56,784 nt of DNA from Pedobacter sp. (GTDB lineage Bacteria > Bacteroidota > Bacteroidia > Sphingobacteriales > Sphingobacteriaceae): assembly GCA_025351765.1 (NCBI GenBank), contig JANXVH010000085.1, positions 1-56,784 of the forward strand, in the 5' to 3' direction. Positions 1 through 9,764 of this stretch are shown piece by piece. The notes below the pieces were generated by a model. The model did not search any database, had not been told where the DNA came from, and saw only the letters and a list, made by a program, of their open reading frames with translations. How positions within the stretch are numbered: position 1 is the first letter of the stretch; every line of letters starts with the position of its first letter. The translations under genes were made by a program, and so were the position numbers.

Positions 1-2005
1 TGTCCTGCAATGGGTAAAATGAAGGGGCTGCCAGCAAGGTAGAATAGTAATTGCTGAACAATGGTTGATTGGATACCACTCCTTCTGTAGCATAGCCAAG
101 TACGTATTTTCCATTCTTAAAAAAATAGTTTTCATCGCTAACCTTTAGGTTAAACCATTGCCTGTATTGGCTAATTACAATCATCTTTGTAGTAGGTAGT
201 GCGCTCAATACGTTAGGGTTCATTTTGATGTTCCCTGATCTAAAGCTCTCACGTCCAGCAAAAAAGTTTAAGCTGAATAGGAAATTACGCCCTTTATTTG
301 CGTACTGCTTTCTGTTTAAGGTGTTCTGTTCAAATGTAAATGTAGATCTGGAGGAATTAAAAATGGTTTTGTCCAGTTCGTCGCCAACAGTGTATTGGTT
401 ATCAGGACTATATTCGTCGCTGTTATTTATAAAAGAAGTACCCAAGGTAATGCGCGTATTGCGATTGAGGGGTATTCCCATTTTAAGACCTACCTTTCTA
501 TCAGCTTGTTCAATGTACGTGGGATGGGGGTTTTCGATGAAAATGGAGCTGGAATTGTAATAATCAAAGTGATTATACGTTAACTCTGCAGCTAGAAAAA
601 GAGGTAATTTTGAAGGATAATCAATACGGCCACTGAGCTGCACAGATTCGTAGAATCTGCCTGAATAAAGGTTAGTGCCAAACGTATATGATTTCTTGTT
701 AAGGTAATTGTATTGTGCACCTAAATATACAGTGCTAATTGGCCTGGTAGAAATATTTCCACCGAAATCTATTGTAAAGCTTTTTTGTGGTTTTGCAATG
801 ATCTCAAAGTTATAGCTATCTGTAACCGGATTGTATAATATTTTAGGATAAATAGTTTCGAAAGTTTCATCAGCTACCAATTTGTAATAGCCTTTTTTAA
901 TGTCATTCAGATTAAAGGTTTTTTGATCCCTTTTAAACAGTCTTTCTATGTATTTTTTTTGCTGTGTATTTACACCGGAGACCGTGATTCCACTAAAGAC
1001 CAAATTGGGCTTTTTATTGTTGAAGCTGTCTCTTTTAGCCATCAAGGTTTCCTGCTCAACTCTGCGCTTGATTTTTTCTTTTATTTGCGGCATTTGAGCA
1101 ATGGTAGCGTTATAACCTTGTTTAATTAGTGCTGCTACTGGGTTAAAATTAGAAACTGAATAAGCCGTTAATTCGGGTTGAATGTACACTCCATTTTTAC
1201 CAATCAATGTTGAATCTGATTTTGAAAGGAACATGAACACCATAAGGCGGCTCATTAAACGCTCATCACCTGTTTTAGGGTATTCATTAAAAATTTTTGA
1301 AGATACGTTAGACCCGATCATAATATCAGGGTTGAAAGTTTTCTTCATTACATCGGCTGGAAAGTTGTTGTACAATCCGCCATCAAAAACGTATTTATCG
1401 TCCAACTTAATAGGCCTGTATATCAAAGGAACTGTCATGGTTGCCCTTACAGCTTCTGCCAAACTACCTTTGCTTACTGTAATACTGGTTTGCGACAATA
1501 CATCTGAAACCATACATCTGTAAGGAACAAAAAGATTATCGAAGTTGTCTTTTGAAATGGCGGATGCTTGGGAGAAAAGTTCCAGTAAGGCAAAATTTAA
1601 GGGGATGTCATTAACCAGATTGGAGCGAAAATTTAACCTGAGGTTTGTGTCTATTGATAGCTTTGCGGTTATAATAGAAGGATTTATGCTTTTTTTCTGA
1701 AAAAAGAAATTGTAATCGCTTGTATACCGTCCGCCAACCCAGTCTTGAAAATTACTACTCAATGCAATTTTTTCTATTTGTGCCGGAGAATACCCTGCTG
1801 CATACATAGCCCCTACAATCCCACCCATTGAGGTTCCGGTAATATAATCTATGGGGATGTGGTTTTCTTCAAGTGCTTTTAAAATGCCGATATGAGCGAT
1901 ACCTTTAGCCCCCCCACCACTTAAAACCAAACCTACTTTTTGTCCATAACCTGCAACTGTACAGAATACCAGTATTAGAAAAAGATATATTTTCCGGTTT
2001 ACCAC
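1..2005 (-). CDS. patatin-like phospholipase with C-terminal outer-membrane barrel (partial)
   Basis: The gene enters from the window edge, so its C-terminus is missing; about 668 codons are visible in one open frame. It begins at a GTG (2003-2005), followed by a short hydrophobic signal sequence ending near GYGQ. Directly after this comes a patatin fold: the Gly-rich oxyanion loop SGGGAKG, the nucleophile elbow GTSMG, and the catalytic Asp in FDGG. A POTRA-like linker and a region rich in alternating aromatic strands follow, as in the PlpD/BamA-like patatins of Bacteroidota. It is predicted to be a secreted or outer-membrane lipid acyl hydrolase. The start lies 36 bases after the TspO stop on the same strand, so the two may be cotranscribed. 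The substrate cannot be told from the sequence. Confidence 0.85.
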   Translation of the reverse strand, partial: MVNRKIYLFLILVFCTVAGYGQKVGLVLSGGGAKGIAHIGILKALEENHIPIDYITGTSMGGIVGAMYAAGYSPAQIEKIALSSNFQDWVGGRYTSDYNFFFQKKSINPSIITAKLSIDTNLRLNFRSNLVNDIPLNFALLELFSQASAISKDNFDNLFVPYRCMVSDVLSQTSITVSKGSLAEAVRATMTVPLIYRPIKLDDKYVFDGGLYNNFPADVMKKTFNPDIMIGSNVSSKIFNEYPKTGDERLMSRLMVFMFLSKSDSTLIGKNGVYIQPELTAYSVSNFNPVAALIKQGYNATIAQMPQIKEKIKRRVEQETLMAKRDSFNNKKPNLVFSGITVSGVNTQQKKYIERLFKRDQKTFNLNDIKKGYYKLVADETFETIYPKILYNPVTDSYNFEIIAKPQKSFTIDFGGNISTRPISTVYLGAQYNYLNKKSYTFGTNLYSGRFYESVQLSGRIDYPSKLPLFLAAELTYNHFDYYNSSSIFIENPHPTYIEQADRKVGLKMGIPLNRNTRITLGTSFINNSDEYSPDNQYTVGDELDKTIFNSSRSTFTFEQNTLNRKQYANKGRNFLFSLNFFAGRESFRSGNIKMNPNVLSALPTTKMIVISQYRQWFNLKVSDENYFFKNGKYVLGYATEGVVSNQPLFSNYYSTLLAAPSFYPLQD

Positions 2006-2041
2006 GTGTTAAAATTAACGTTTTTTTTATCCTTTTGCCAT

Positions 2042-2539
2042 CTAGTTCAGTTTATAAATGGTATAGGTTAATACCGTTGCAAAACTGACCCATGCAACAT
2101 ATGGAATGAATAACAATCCGGCGGTTCTGTCTACCTTGTAAAATACACTCGCTGTAATAATTATAGCAATAAGAAGGGCAATGATCTCATAAAATGCTGC
2201 TCCTATTAAATGAGAATAGAAGAAAAGGAAGGACCATAAGAGGTTTAAAACAAGTTGTATAAAGTATATGGCAATGGTTCGTGGAAAATGCGCTATTCGT
2301 TCTTTTTTCTGCCAAACCAGGTAAGCTGATATACCCATTAAAATGTATAGGCATGTCCACACCGGTCCAAAGATCCAGTTTGGTGGATTAAATGATGGTT
2401 TATTAATGGTTAAATACCACGTCTTTACAGATACCTGCGTTAAAAATGCGCCAATTGCTCCAAAGCTTAGCGGAATAATCAAATTGATAATAAACGCCAG
2501 AATACTGAATTTTTTAGGCTCTATATGGATTGTGCTCAT
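2042..2539 (-). CDS. TspO/MBR family protein (tryptophan-rich sensory protein)
   Basis: This 165-residue integral membrane protein has about five hydrophobic segments, the usual size and shape of TspO, the bacterial homologue of the mitochondrial translocator protein. The family signature KPSFNPPNWIFGPVW sits after the first helix, and further aromatic residues (W, Y) line the later helices. TspO proteins bind porphyrins and other hydrophobic ligands and are linked to tetrapyrrole and stress responses; the role here is not shown. It lies just upstream of the patatin-like gene on the same strand and is separated from the plus-strand gene at 2802 by about 260 bases in which I see no gene. Confidence 0.9.
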   Translation of the reverse strand: MSTIHIEPKKFSILAFIINLIIPLSFGAIGAFLTQVSVKTWYLTINKPSFNPPNWIFGPVWTCLYILMGISAYLVWQKKERIAHFPRTIAIYFIQLVLNLLWSFLFFYSHLIGAAFYEIIALLIAIIITASVFYKVDRTAGLLFIPYVAWVSFATVLTYTIYKLN

Positions 2540-2801
2540 ATTTTGTGAAGTTTAGCGCAATATAGGAAACCTAGTATTATTTCTGGATTTATGCGATTAA
2601 GATACTTATCATTTAGTGGGTTGAGTCAAGTTATACTTTGTTATCTATCATCTTGCCAATACCCTTCAGTAAATGACCGGCGAAATCTTGAGAATCAAAA
2701 ATAACCGATGGTTTCAATGCGGCTCCTGTCATTAATATCAATATAAGTCGAAACCTTAAAGAATTTTGTTTGTTATATATCTGTAACTAAAACTAACTGT
2801 T

Positions 2802-3074
2802 ATGGAAACCGAAGATTTGAATAACCCCAATAGCGAAATTAAGAATGATGCAGCATTTGAAAATGCTGATGTAGATCCTGGTTTTTTAGGGCATCAGGAA
2901 GATAGCAAGGAACTAAGTAGTCGGGAGGACAAGCGATCGCATGATATCGATTCCAACTTAAGTATAAAGGAAATGCGTGAGGGTAAAATGGATAAAGATA
3001 ACACTGATGAAGCCGATGCTTTAAATTATAAGAATGATAGGGAGCATGGTGCGTTTAATCCAAAAAATATTTAA
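2802..3074 (+). CDS. small acidic hydrophilic hypothetical protein
   Basis: A 90-residue, highly charged protein without hydrophobic segments or Cys, rich in Asp, Glu, Asn and Lys and probably disordered. I do not recognise a family. Support for it being real comes from an ATG start, an open frame with no overlapping gene, and a clean rho-independent terminator immediately downstream (3095-3126). It reads like the short stress-associated hydrophilic proteins common in Pedobacter relatives, but that is an impression only. Confidence 0.6.
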   Translation: METEDLNNPNSEIKNDAAFENADVDPGFLGHQEDSKELSSREDKRSHDIDSNLSIKEMREGKMDKDNTDEADALNYKNDREHGAFNPKNI

Positions 3075-3094
3075 CTCTGAGAAGGAAGAGGATT

Positions 3095-3126
3095 AAAGCG
3101 GGTTTGCGAAAGCTACCCGCTTTTTT
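3095..3126 (+). terminator. rho-independent terminator
   Basis: The arms AAAGCGGGT (3095-3103) and ACCCGCTTT (3115-3123) form a GC-rich stem around an 11-base loop and run into a T tract. It ends the gene at 2802 and faces the minus-strand EcsC gene end, so it may serve both directions. Confidence 0.85.
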
Positions 3127-3143
3127 ATTGGCAAATATTAGGC

Positions 3144-3749
3144 TTAGATTTGAATAACTGATCCGTATTTTTCTTTCACGGCCTCTGCAACTCTTTTTAT
3201 AAAAAGATAATTGATAGTACCGCCAATCACTGCGCCAACTACCGGAATTAATCGCTGTGCTGTTTTAGAACCTAAACTCATTAATATCTTCTCCGCTACT
3301 TCTTCCATTACATTTTTTGAAATAGCTATTCCTGCATCTGTTTTCAATGATGAAGCTACAATTTTAAAAAAGTCATCAAATGGAAATTGGTAACTCCCCG
3401 TGTTGTGGTAAGCAATGGCCATAGTAACCCTAAACTGTTGTGTGATCAGGTTGATTATATCCAGCGGTATCCCGATCAAAATAGTACTTAAACCTCCTAT
3501 GCCCGTAACTACTCCAGATCCTGCAGCCATATAGGCACATTGAGTAATAAATTTATCTATACCCATTTTGTCTACACCTTTTTTGATGTTCAATTGATCA
3601 ATGTGACTAAAGATTTTATGGAAACCACCTTCAGAAAGGGTTGTAAAACCTGCTTTTAAATCTCTTTTAATCTTAATTGTATTTAACTTCGGTATTCTCA
3701 TTTGATAGGTGCTTTGATTGTAAGGATGTATGCTACTTTCGTGCCACAT
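3144..3749 (-). CDS. EcsC family protein
   Basis: A 201-residue protein whose C-terminal half matches the EcsC pattern I know: a Gly-rich hydrophobic stretch (GVVTGIGGLSTILIGIP), then SKTAQRLIPVVGAVIGGTINY followed by a short amphipathic end. EcsC-family proteins are named after the third gene of the Bacillus ecs ABC transporter locus, but most members, like this one, stand alone and have no fixed function. No signal peptide is evident, and the hydrophobic segments could associate with the membrane. An ATG at 3747-3749 is the start; a second ATG sixteen codons in (MRIPKLN) is possible. It is divergent from the small gene at 3778. Confidence 0.75.
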   Translation of the reverse strand: MWHESSIHPYNQSTYQMRIPKLNTIKIKRDLKAGFTTLSEGGFHKIFSHIDQLNIKKGVDKMGIDKFITQCAYMAAGSGVVTGIGGLSTILIGIPLDIINLITQQFRVTMAIAYHNTGSYQFPFDDFFKIVASSLKTDAGIAISKNVMEEVAEKILMSLGSKTAQRLIPVVGAVIGGTINYLFIKRVAEAVKEKYGSVIQI

Positions 3750-3765
3750 GTTCTAAATGAATTCA

Positions 3766-3773
3766 TATCTTTG
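3766..3773 (+). promoter_or_regulatory. Bacteroidota -7 promoter element TATCTTTG
   Basis: A perfect TAnnTTTG match ends only four bases before the ATG at 3778. Initiation at the usual distance would fall at or next to the start codon, implying a leaderless or nearly leaderless message. No clear -33 TTTG is visible. Confidence 0.45.
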
Positions 3774-3777
3774 AAAT

Positions 3778-3993
3778 ATGGCTCCAGAAGAATACGAAGC
3801 ATCTTTTCATGGCATTGATCTGCCCCAATCAATCCAGTTATTTCCAGGATCTTTTATACCGAACGTATCTGATTATATAAAACAGCAGATAGAAATTTTA
3901 AAGGTAAATACATCACCTAAGATTCAAGCACCTATTGAATACAGACTAGACGTTTTATTGCAATTGATACAGGAAAAAACAGCGGATAAATAA
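3778..3993 (+). CDS. small hypothetical protein, DUF6965-like
   Basis: A 71-residue soluble protein. The pattern of an N-terminal MAPEEYEASF, a LPQSIQLFPG turn, and a helical C-terminal half ending in a hydrophobic RLDVLLQLIQ resembles the small Bacteroidota family DUF6965 as I remember it; the function is unknown. A perfect TAnnTTTG element lies just upstream and a terminator begins within its stop codon, so it forms a self-contained single-gene unit divergent from the EcsC gene. Confidence 0.6.
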   Translation: MAPEEYEASFHGIDLPQSIQLFPGSFIPNVSDYIKQQIEILKVNTSPKIQAPIEYRLDVLLQLIQEKTADK

Positions 3994-4028
3994 AAAGGGA
4001 CGTCCCATCCAGATACATCCCTTTTCTA
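3993..4028 (+). terminator. rho-independent terminator
   Basis: AAAAGGGA (3993-4000) pairs with TCCCTTTT (4018-4025) around a 17-base loop. The stem overlaps the stop codon region of the preceding small gene. Confidence 0.7.
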
Positions 4029-4380
4029 ACCAAATATAAACCTGCATGAACCAGGATATCTTTAAATTTCCTTTTTTGGGATAAAAACACACACTATCCA
4101 CCCCCTTTAGGAAACACACAATCATTACATCACCAGAGGAGCGCTGTGCTCCATCTATGACACAAAGGTAGCAATTTCTGTACCATAGTGTATTTATTAC
4201 ACTATTTATTTAACGTCAGTAAAATTCGAGTTGAGTAAGTTGTTTGTTTTCTGTCTTCAGTATGCGGCGGTAAGTAAGATGAAAATATTATCAGGCAGGA
4301 CAGTGCATGATGGCAATCTGAGAAATATTTCGGATACTAGTAAAGTTATCTTTTATATTTTGTTCTAAGACTAACCAATT
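4026..4380. other. 355-base leader of the rhamnosidase operon, no gene
   Basis: No convincing reading frame is present. The stretch holds two inverted repeats: GGAGC-GCTGT-GCTCC at 4138-4152, and the longer AT-rich palindrome at 4185-4205 listed separately. A weak -7-like TATCTTTT lies about 30 bases before the rhamnosidase start. The long non-coding leader suits a regulated promoter. Confidence 0.55.
4185..4205. promoter_or_regulatory. palindromic operator candidate
   Basis: ATAGTGTA and TACACTAT form a perfect 8+8 base inverted repeat with a five-base AT spacer. It lies about 175 bases upstream of the first gene of the rhamnose island. A GntR-type dimeric regulator is encoded in the same operon, so this is the natural candidate for its site, although the same palindrome is not seen before rhaT. 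Confidence 0.4.
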
Positions 4381-7031
4381 ATGAACCAACAACTACCTAG
4401 GCTATCAATAGCACTGTTATTTACATTATTACTTTCCTTTGCCAATAGAGCAAAGGCTCAGAAGCTAAATGTATACGATTTAAATGTAGAGCACCAGATT
4501 AACCCAACAAGTGTGGATAGTCAAAATCCAAGATTTAGTTGGAAACTAAACGCTTTAACAAAAAACACGATGCAAACCAACTATGAGATCAGAATGGGTA
4601 AAAATCCAAAGATTACTGGTAACGGTATGTGGCGGAGTACTAAAAATACGGATCAGTCTGTTTTGGTTGAGTATGACGGCGCACCTCTTTCTAGTAAAAC
4701 CAAATATTACTGGCAGGTTCGTGTAAAAGACAACCATGGAAATATCTCTGCATGGTCGGTAGTTCAATTTTTTCAAACGGGTTTAAAGGCAGCAGATTGG
4801 TCCGCTAAGTGGATAGCAGTTCCAGGTCAAGACGATTTGCCTGTTAGTCCGTTGTTCAGGAAAACATTCACTTTGTCTAAAAACATTCGCTTTGCAACAA
4901 TCTATGTTACCGCGAAAGGCCTTTATGAAGCAAATATAAATGGCAAGCGGGTGGGCGATTATTATTTCGCACCCGGTTGGACTAGCTATCGTAAGCACTT
5001 GCAATACCAGGTATATGATGTTACCAGCTCGATAAAAAAAGGAGCTAATGCAATTGGTCTGACTCTTGGAAACGGTTGGTATAAAGGTAGGATAGGTTTT
5101 GGTTATCAACATAATTTTTATGGCGATACCCGGGCATTGTTATTTCAATTGGAAGTAGAATATACAGATGGGACTAAAGAGACCATTAATAGTGACGACA
5201 GTTGGAAAACAAGCAATGGTCCGATATTGGCGTCTGATGTTTATGATGGTGAAATTTATGATGCGAGGCAGGAAAAGATAGGTTGGACCACAGCTCCTTA
5301 TAAGGAAGATGCTTCCTGGAAAGCGGTCAGGATTATTGATAAAGGCACAGAACAATTAGTGGGAATGAGTGGGCCACTTGTTAAAAAACATGAAACTTTT
5401 AAAGCCCTAAAAATATTTAAAACCCCAAAAGGCGAAACAGTAGTTGACTTCGGACAAAATATGGTAGGCTGGGTAATGCTTAAAGCTAAAGGTCCTGCCG
5501 GTACAAAAATAATACTAAGTCACACAGAGGTTCTGGACAAGGCAGGTAACTTCTATACGGAAAACCTCCGTAGTGCGAAATCTCAGGATCACTATATTTT
5601 AAAGGGTGATCAGGAGCAAGTTTTTGAGCCGCACTTTACCTTCCATGGTTTCAGATATGTAAAGGTTGAGGGTTATCCTGGAGAACTAAAATTAGAAAAT
5701 TTGACAGGTGTTGCTTTGTATTCAGACATGGAAGCCACAGGTAAATTCTCTACCTCTAGTGCACTATTAAATCAGTTACAGCATAATATCCAATGGGGAC
5801 AAAAGGAAATTTTGTAGACGTTCCAACTGATTGTCCGCAACGGGATGAACGTTTGGGCTGGACTGGGGATGCACAGGCCTTTGCTCCAACTGCGGCATAT
5901 AATATGGATGTTTCAGGATTCTTTACTAAATGGCTAAAAGATGTCAAAGCAGATCAAACACCAACCGGAGCGATTCCACACGTAATACCAAATGTAATGG
6001 ACGACGGGCAAAGTGGGTCTGCAGGCTGGGCTGATGTAGGTACGATCATCCCATGGGACATGTACGTGGCCTATGGCGATAAAAGAATTTTAGAGGATCA
6101 GTATGAAAGCATGCAGAAATGGGTTGGTTTTATCACTTCAAGGACCAAAGATAACCTATGGAACACAGGGTTTCATTTCGGTGACTGGTTGTTCTACCGC
6201 CCTAACGATGATAATGACGGTCGCGCAGCGGTAACAGATAAATACATGATCGCTCAAACTTTTTATGCCCATTCTACCCAGTTACTACTCAATGCCGCCA
6301 CAGTATTGGGTAAAACTGGTGATGCGGAAAAGTACAGTAAACTGCTGCAAAATATTAAAGCAGCTTACATTAAAGAATACATGACCCCAAACGGAAAACT
6401 AGTTTCTAATACACAAACAGCTTATGTACTGGCATTGCAATTTGATATGTTACCTGAGGTGCTAAGAAAACAAGCTGCAGACCGATTGGTTGCTAACGTT
6501 AAAGATTATGGCAACCATTTAACAACGGGTTTTTTAGGTACACCCTATTTGTGTCATGTATTGAGTCGATTCGGTCACGAAGATGTTGCTTACGATTTGT
6601 TAATGCAAGAAAGCTATCCTTCCTGGTTATACCCTGTGAAAATGGGAGCAACCACCATTTGGGAAAGATGGGACGGCATTAAACCTGATGGAAGTTTTCA
6701 AACGCCAGATATGAATTCGTTTAACCATTATGCTTATGGTGCTATAGGCGACTGGATGTATAAAAATGTTGCAGGCATCAACGCTGTTGCTGCTGCACCG
6801 GGTTATAAAGAGATCATGATCAGGCCTATACCAGGAGGCAAACTTACAAGTGCAGCCGGAGAATTAAACACCTCTTATGGTATTGTTAAATCAGCATGGA
6901 CCCTTATAGACGGAATGTTTAAGCTTGACGTAACCATACCGGTCAATACAAAGGCAACTATTGTGCTGCCAAAGAGTGGAAAAACTGAACAAATTGGTTG
7001 TGGTACCTATCATTTTGAATATAAATACTAA
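4381..7031 (+). pseudogene. alpha-L-rhamnosidase GH78, split by a one-base frameshift
   Basis: The two halves together equal one GH78 enzyme of about 883 residues, the same length as its neighbour. The first half (4381-5817) has a signal peptide ending in AKAQ and the N-terminal rhamnosidase beta domains. It runs LNQLQHNIQWGQK and then breaks into EIL and a stop. The second half continues in the -1 frame with GNFVDVPTDCPQRDERLGW, the catalytic (alpha/alpha)6 core motif carrying the acidic residues, and later TTIWERWD with the second catalytic Glu. One A or G is missing from the run AAAAGG at 5801-5806. It may be a genuine null allele or a homopolymer error. The intact enzyme would release terminal L-rhamnose from glycans in the periplasm or at the cell surface. 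Confidence 0.9.
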
Positions 7032-7065
7032 ATACCTTATCTTGTATCAGCACACATTAATATAA

Positions 7066-9762
7066 ATGAGATTTTTTATCCAAAATACTTTTAAACGCTA
7101 TTTCACGTTTCAGGTAATGTTCCTGCTACCTTTATTCCTTCCCACTACAGTTTTCGGTCGGTCTTTTACCCAGCCCATTGGCTTACAAGTGGAGCATCTG
7201 GTAGCACCAATAGGAATTGACGTGAGTAGTCCACGACTGTCATGGATGATGCAGGATACCCGTCAGGGAGCAAAGCAACTCGCTTATAGAATTTATGTGG
7301 GCAAGGATTCTATAGCCGTGATTGGCAAAAAAGGCATTTCGTGGGATTCGGGTAAGATGCTTTCTTCTGCCAGCCTTGTAAACTATAAGGGTAAATCTCT
7401 AGAACCCTATACTAAATATTACTGGCTTTTGGAGATATGGGGAAAAGATGGCCTAACTGTTTCCAGTACTACCGTATCTAGGTTTGAGACTGGACTACTG
7501 ACTATGGCCAATTGGAAAGGGGCATGGATTAGTGATGGTAATGATATGAATGTTAAAGCCGCGCCCTACTTTAGGAAAGTGTTTAATGCAGAAAAGAAGA
7601 TAAAATCTGCAAGGGCTTATATTGCCTGCGGCGGATTGTATGAATTGTACTTGAATGGCAAAAAGGTGGGTAACCACAGGATGGATCCAATGTTTACCCG
7701 ATACGATAGGCGTACGTTATATGTATCTTACGATGTTACGGCGCAATTGCAGAATGGTAAAAATGCCGTTGGCGTCCTTTTAGGCAACGGGTGGTACAAT
7801 CACCAGTCTACCGCCGTATGGGATTTTCACAAAGCTCCATGGAGAAACCGGCCAACATTTTGCCTGGATCTAAGAATAACTTATAGTGATGGAAGTGTGC
7901 AAACAGTCTCTACAGACCGCGACTGGAAAACATCTTTGAGTCCTGTAGTATTCAACAGTATCTACACTGCAGAACACTATGATGCACGTTTGGAGCAAAT
8001 AGGCTGGAACATTGTAAACTTTGATGATGCCAATTGGAAAAATGCTGGATTAAGAACCGCGCCGTCAGGCAATGTGGTATCCCAAGTAATGCACCCAATT
8101 AGAAACGTCGAAAAAATACCTGCCATCAGCGTAAATAAAATTAATGATACCGCATACGTCTTTGATTTGGGTAGAAACATTTCTGGTGTAAGCCAAATCA
8201 GTTTAAGTGGCCAAGCAGGCACGGAAGTAAGGTTAAAGCATGCGGAACGATTGTATAAGAATGGTCGTGCAGATATGTCTAACATCGATCAGCATTACCG
8301 CCCCACAGATGATAAGGATCCATTCCAGGTAGACATTGTAACGTTGAGCGGCAGGGGAGAGGAGTCTTTTACCCCGCACTTTAACTATAAGGGTTTTCAG
8401 TATGTTGAAGTAACCAGTAGCAAGCCGATAAACCTAACTAAGGGTAGTTTAACAGGTTATTTTATGCACAGCGATGTACCAGTAGTAGGTAAGATCAAAT
8501 CTTCTAACCCAACACTGGAAAAGATCTGGTTTGCAACCAACAACTCTTACCTGTCAAATCTTTTTGGCTACCCAACAGATTGCCCTACAAGGGAAAAGAA
8601 CGGGTGGACAGGTGATGCACAGATTGCTGTAGAAACAGGTTTGTACAGCTTTGATGGCATTACAGTATATGAGAAATGGCTGGCTGATCACCGTGACGAA
8701 CAGCAACCCAATGGTGTACTTCCTTCTATTATCCCAACCGATGGATGGGGCTATGATTGGGGCAATGGGCCAGATTGGACCAGTACCATCGCCGTGATTC
8801 CATGGAATATCTATATGTACTATGGAGATGATAAAATTCTCTCAGCGAACTTCCCAAACATGAAACGTTATGTGGATCATATCACAGATATTAGTCTGGA
8901 TGGTTTGACTACCTGGGGACTGGGAGACTGGGTTCCTGTGAGCGATAAGCCTCCTGTTGAATTTACTTCTTCTGTTTACTACTATGCAGATGCTGTTATT
9001 TTGTCTAAAACAGCGAAACTATTAGGTAAAATGGACGATTACCAAAAATATGCTGCCCTTGCTATAAAAATAAAGAATGCATTCAATGCTAAATTTTTAA
9101 ATGTAAATACCGGTATTTACGGTGGGGGGATGCAAACAGAATTGTGTATGCCTTTGTATTGGAATATAGTACCTGATAATATCAGAGCCAAAGTAGCCGC
9201 TAACCTTGCAAAAAAAGTTGAAGCAAGTAATAACCATATTGATGTGGGGTTATTAGGCACAAAAGCTATCCTGAATGCACTCAGCGAAAATGGTTATTCC
9301 GATCTGGCTTATAAAGTAGCAGCGCAAGAAACCTATCCATCCTGGGGCTGGTGGATCGTAAATGGAGCCACTACCTTGTATGAGAATTGGAGAATTGATG
9401 CCAAGAATGATATTTCCTTAAATCATATCATGTTTGGCGAAGTAGGAGCATGGCTTTACAAAGGTCTGGGTGGTATTAAAACAGATGAAACCGCACCAGG
9501 ATTTAAGAATGTGTTACTAAAACCAAACTTTGCAACAGGATTAGATCAGTTTGAAGCAAAACACACAGGTCCGTATGGTGAAATCATCTCCTCATGGAAG
9601 CGCAATGGTAATGCAGTGGTTTACAATGTGACAGTGCCTGCTAACTCTACTGCAACTGTATATTTTCCGCTTAGTGGGGGTAAAAAAGCATATAGCGCAG
9701 GAAAACTAGTAGCTGATAAACTAAGTATCCCAGCAGGTCAATACCAATATGAGATAAAATAA
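7066..9762 (+). CDS. alpha-L-rhamnosidase, GH78
   Basis: An 898-residue secreted glycoside hydrolase. After a signal peptide (hydrophobic segment to about residue 31) come the Fn3-like and beta-sandwich N-terminal domains (LPRLSW-type start, GLYELYLNGKKVG), the concanavalin-like domain, the (alpha/alpha)6 catalytic domain and a C-terminal beta domain. The catalytic core motif is DCPTREKNGWTGDAQ near residue 505, and the second catalytic Glu lies in TTLYENW near residue 765. It starts 34 bases after the frameshifted GH78 gene and is a diverged paralogue of it, so rhamnosidase activity is retained even if the first copy is dead. Likely substrates are rhamnosylated pectin fragments or flavonoid glycosides; the sequence does not distinguish them. 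Confidence 0.93.
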   Translation: MRFFIQNTFKRYFTFQVMFLLPLFLPTTVFGRSFTQPIGLQVEHLVAPIGIDVSSPRLSWMMQDTRQGAKQLAYRIYVGKDSIAVIGKKGISWDSGKMLSSASLVNYKGKSLEPYTKYYWLLEIWGKDGLTVSSTTVSRFETGLLTMANWKGAWISDGNDMNVKAAPYFRKVFNAEKKIKSARAYIACGGLYELYLNGKKVGNHRMDPMFTRYDRRTLYVSYDVTAQLQNGKNAVGVLLGNGWYNHQSTAVWDFHKAPWRNRPTFCLDLRITYSDGSVQTVSTDRDWKTSLSPVVFNSIYTAEHYDARLEQIGWNIVNFDDANWKNAGLRTAPSGNVVSQVMHPIRNVEKIPAISVNKINDTAYVFDLGRNISGVSQISLSGQAGTEVRLKHAERLYKNGRADMSNIDQHYRPTDDKDPFQVDIVTLSGRGEESFTPHFNYKGFQYVEVTSSKPINLTKGSLTGYFMHSDVPVVGKIKSSNPTLEKIWFATNNSYLSNLFGYPTDCPTREKNGWTGDAQIAVETGLYSFDGITVYEKWLADHRDEQQPNGVLPSIIPTDGWGYDWGNGPDWTSTIAVIPWNIYMYYGDDKILSANFPNMKRYVDHITDISLDGLTTWGLGDWVPVSDKPPVEFTSSVYYYADAVILSKTAKLLGKMDDYQKYAALAIKIKNAFNAKFLNVNTGIYGGGMQTELCMPLYWNIVPDNIRAKVAANLAKKVEASNNHIDVGLLGTKAILNALSENGYSDLAYKVAAQETYPSWGWWIVNGATTLYENWRIDAKNDISLNHIMFGEVGAWLYKGLGGIKTDETAPGFKNVLLKPNFATGLDQFEAKHTGPYGEIISSWKRNGNAVVYNVTVPANSTATVYFPLSGGKKAYSAGKLVADKLSIPAGQYQYEIK

Positions 9763-9764
9763 TT

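Noticed and set aside
225..1523. Several plus-strand open frames in the first 1.5 kb
   Set aside because: They are shadows of the patatin-like gene, whose minus-strand frame is continuous from 2005 to the edge and carries all catalytic motifs.
5793..5817. Programmed -1 ribosomal frameshift in the GH78 gene
   Set aside because: The site ACAAAAG lacks a proper slippery heptamer in the zero frame and the neighbouring paralogue has no such feature, so a lost base is simpler.
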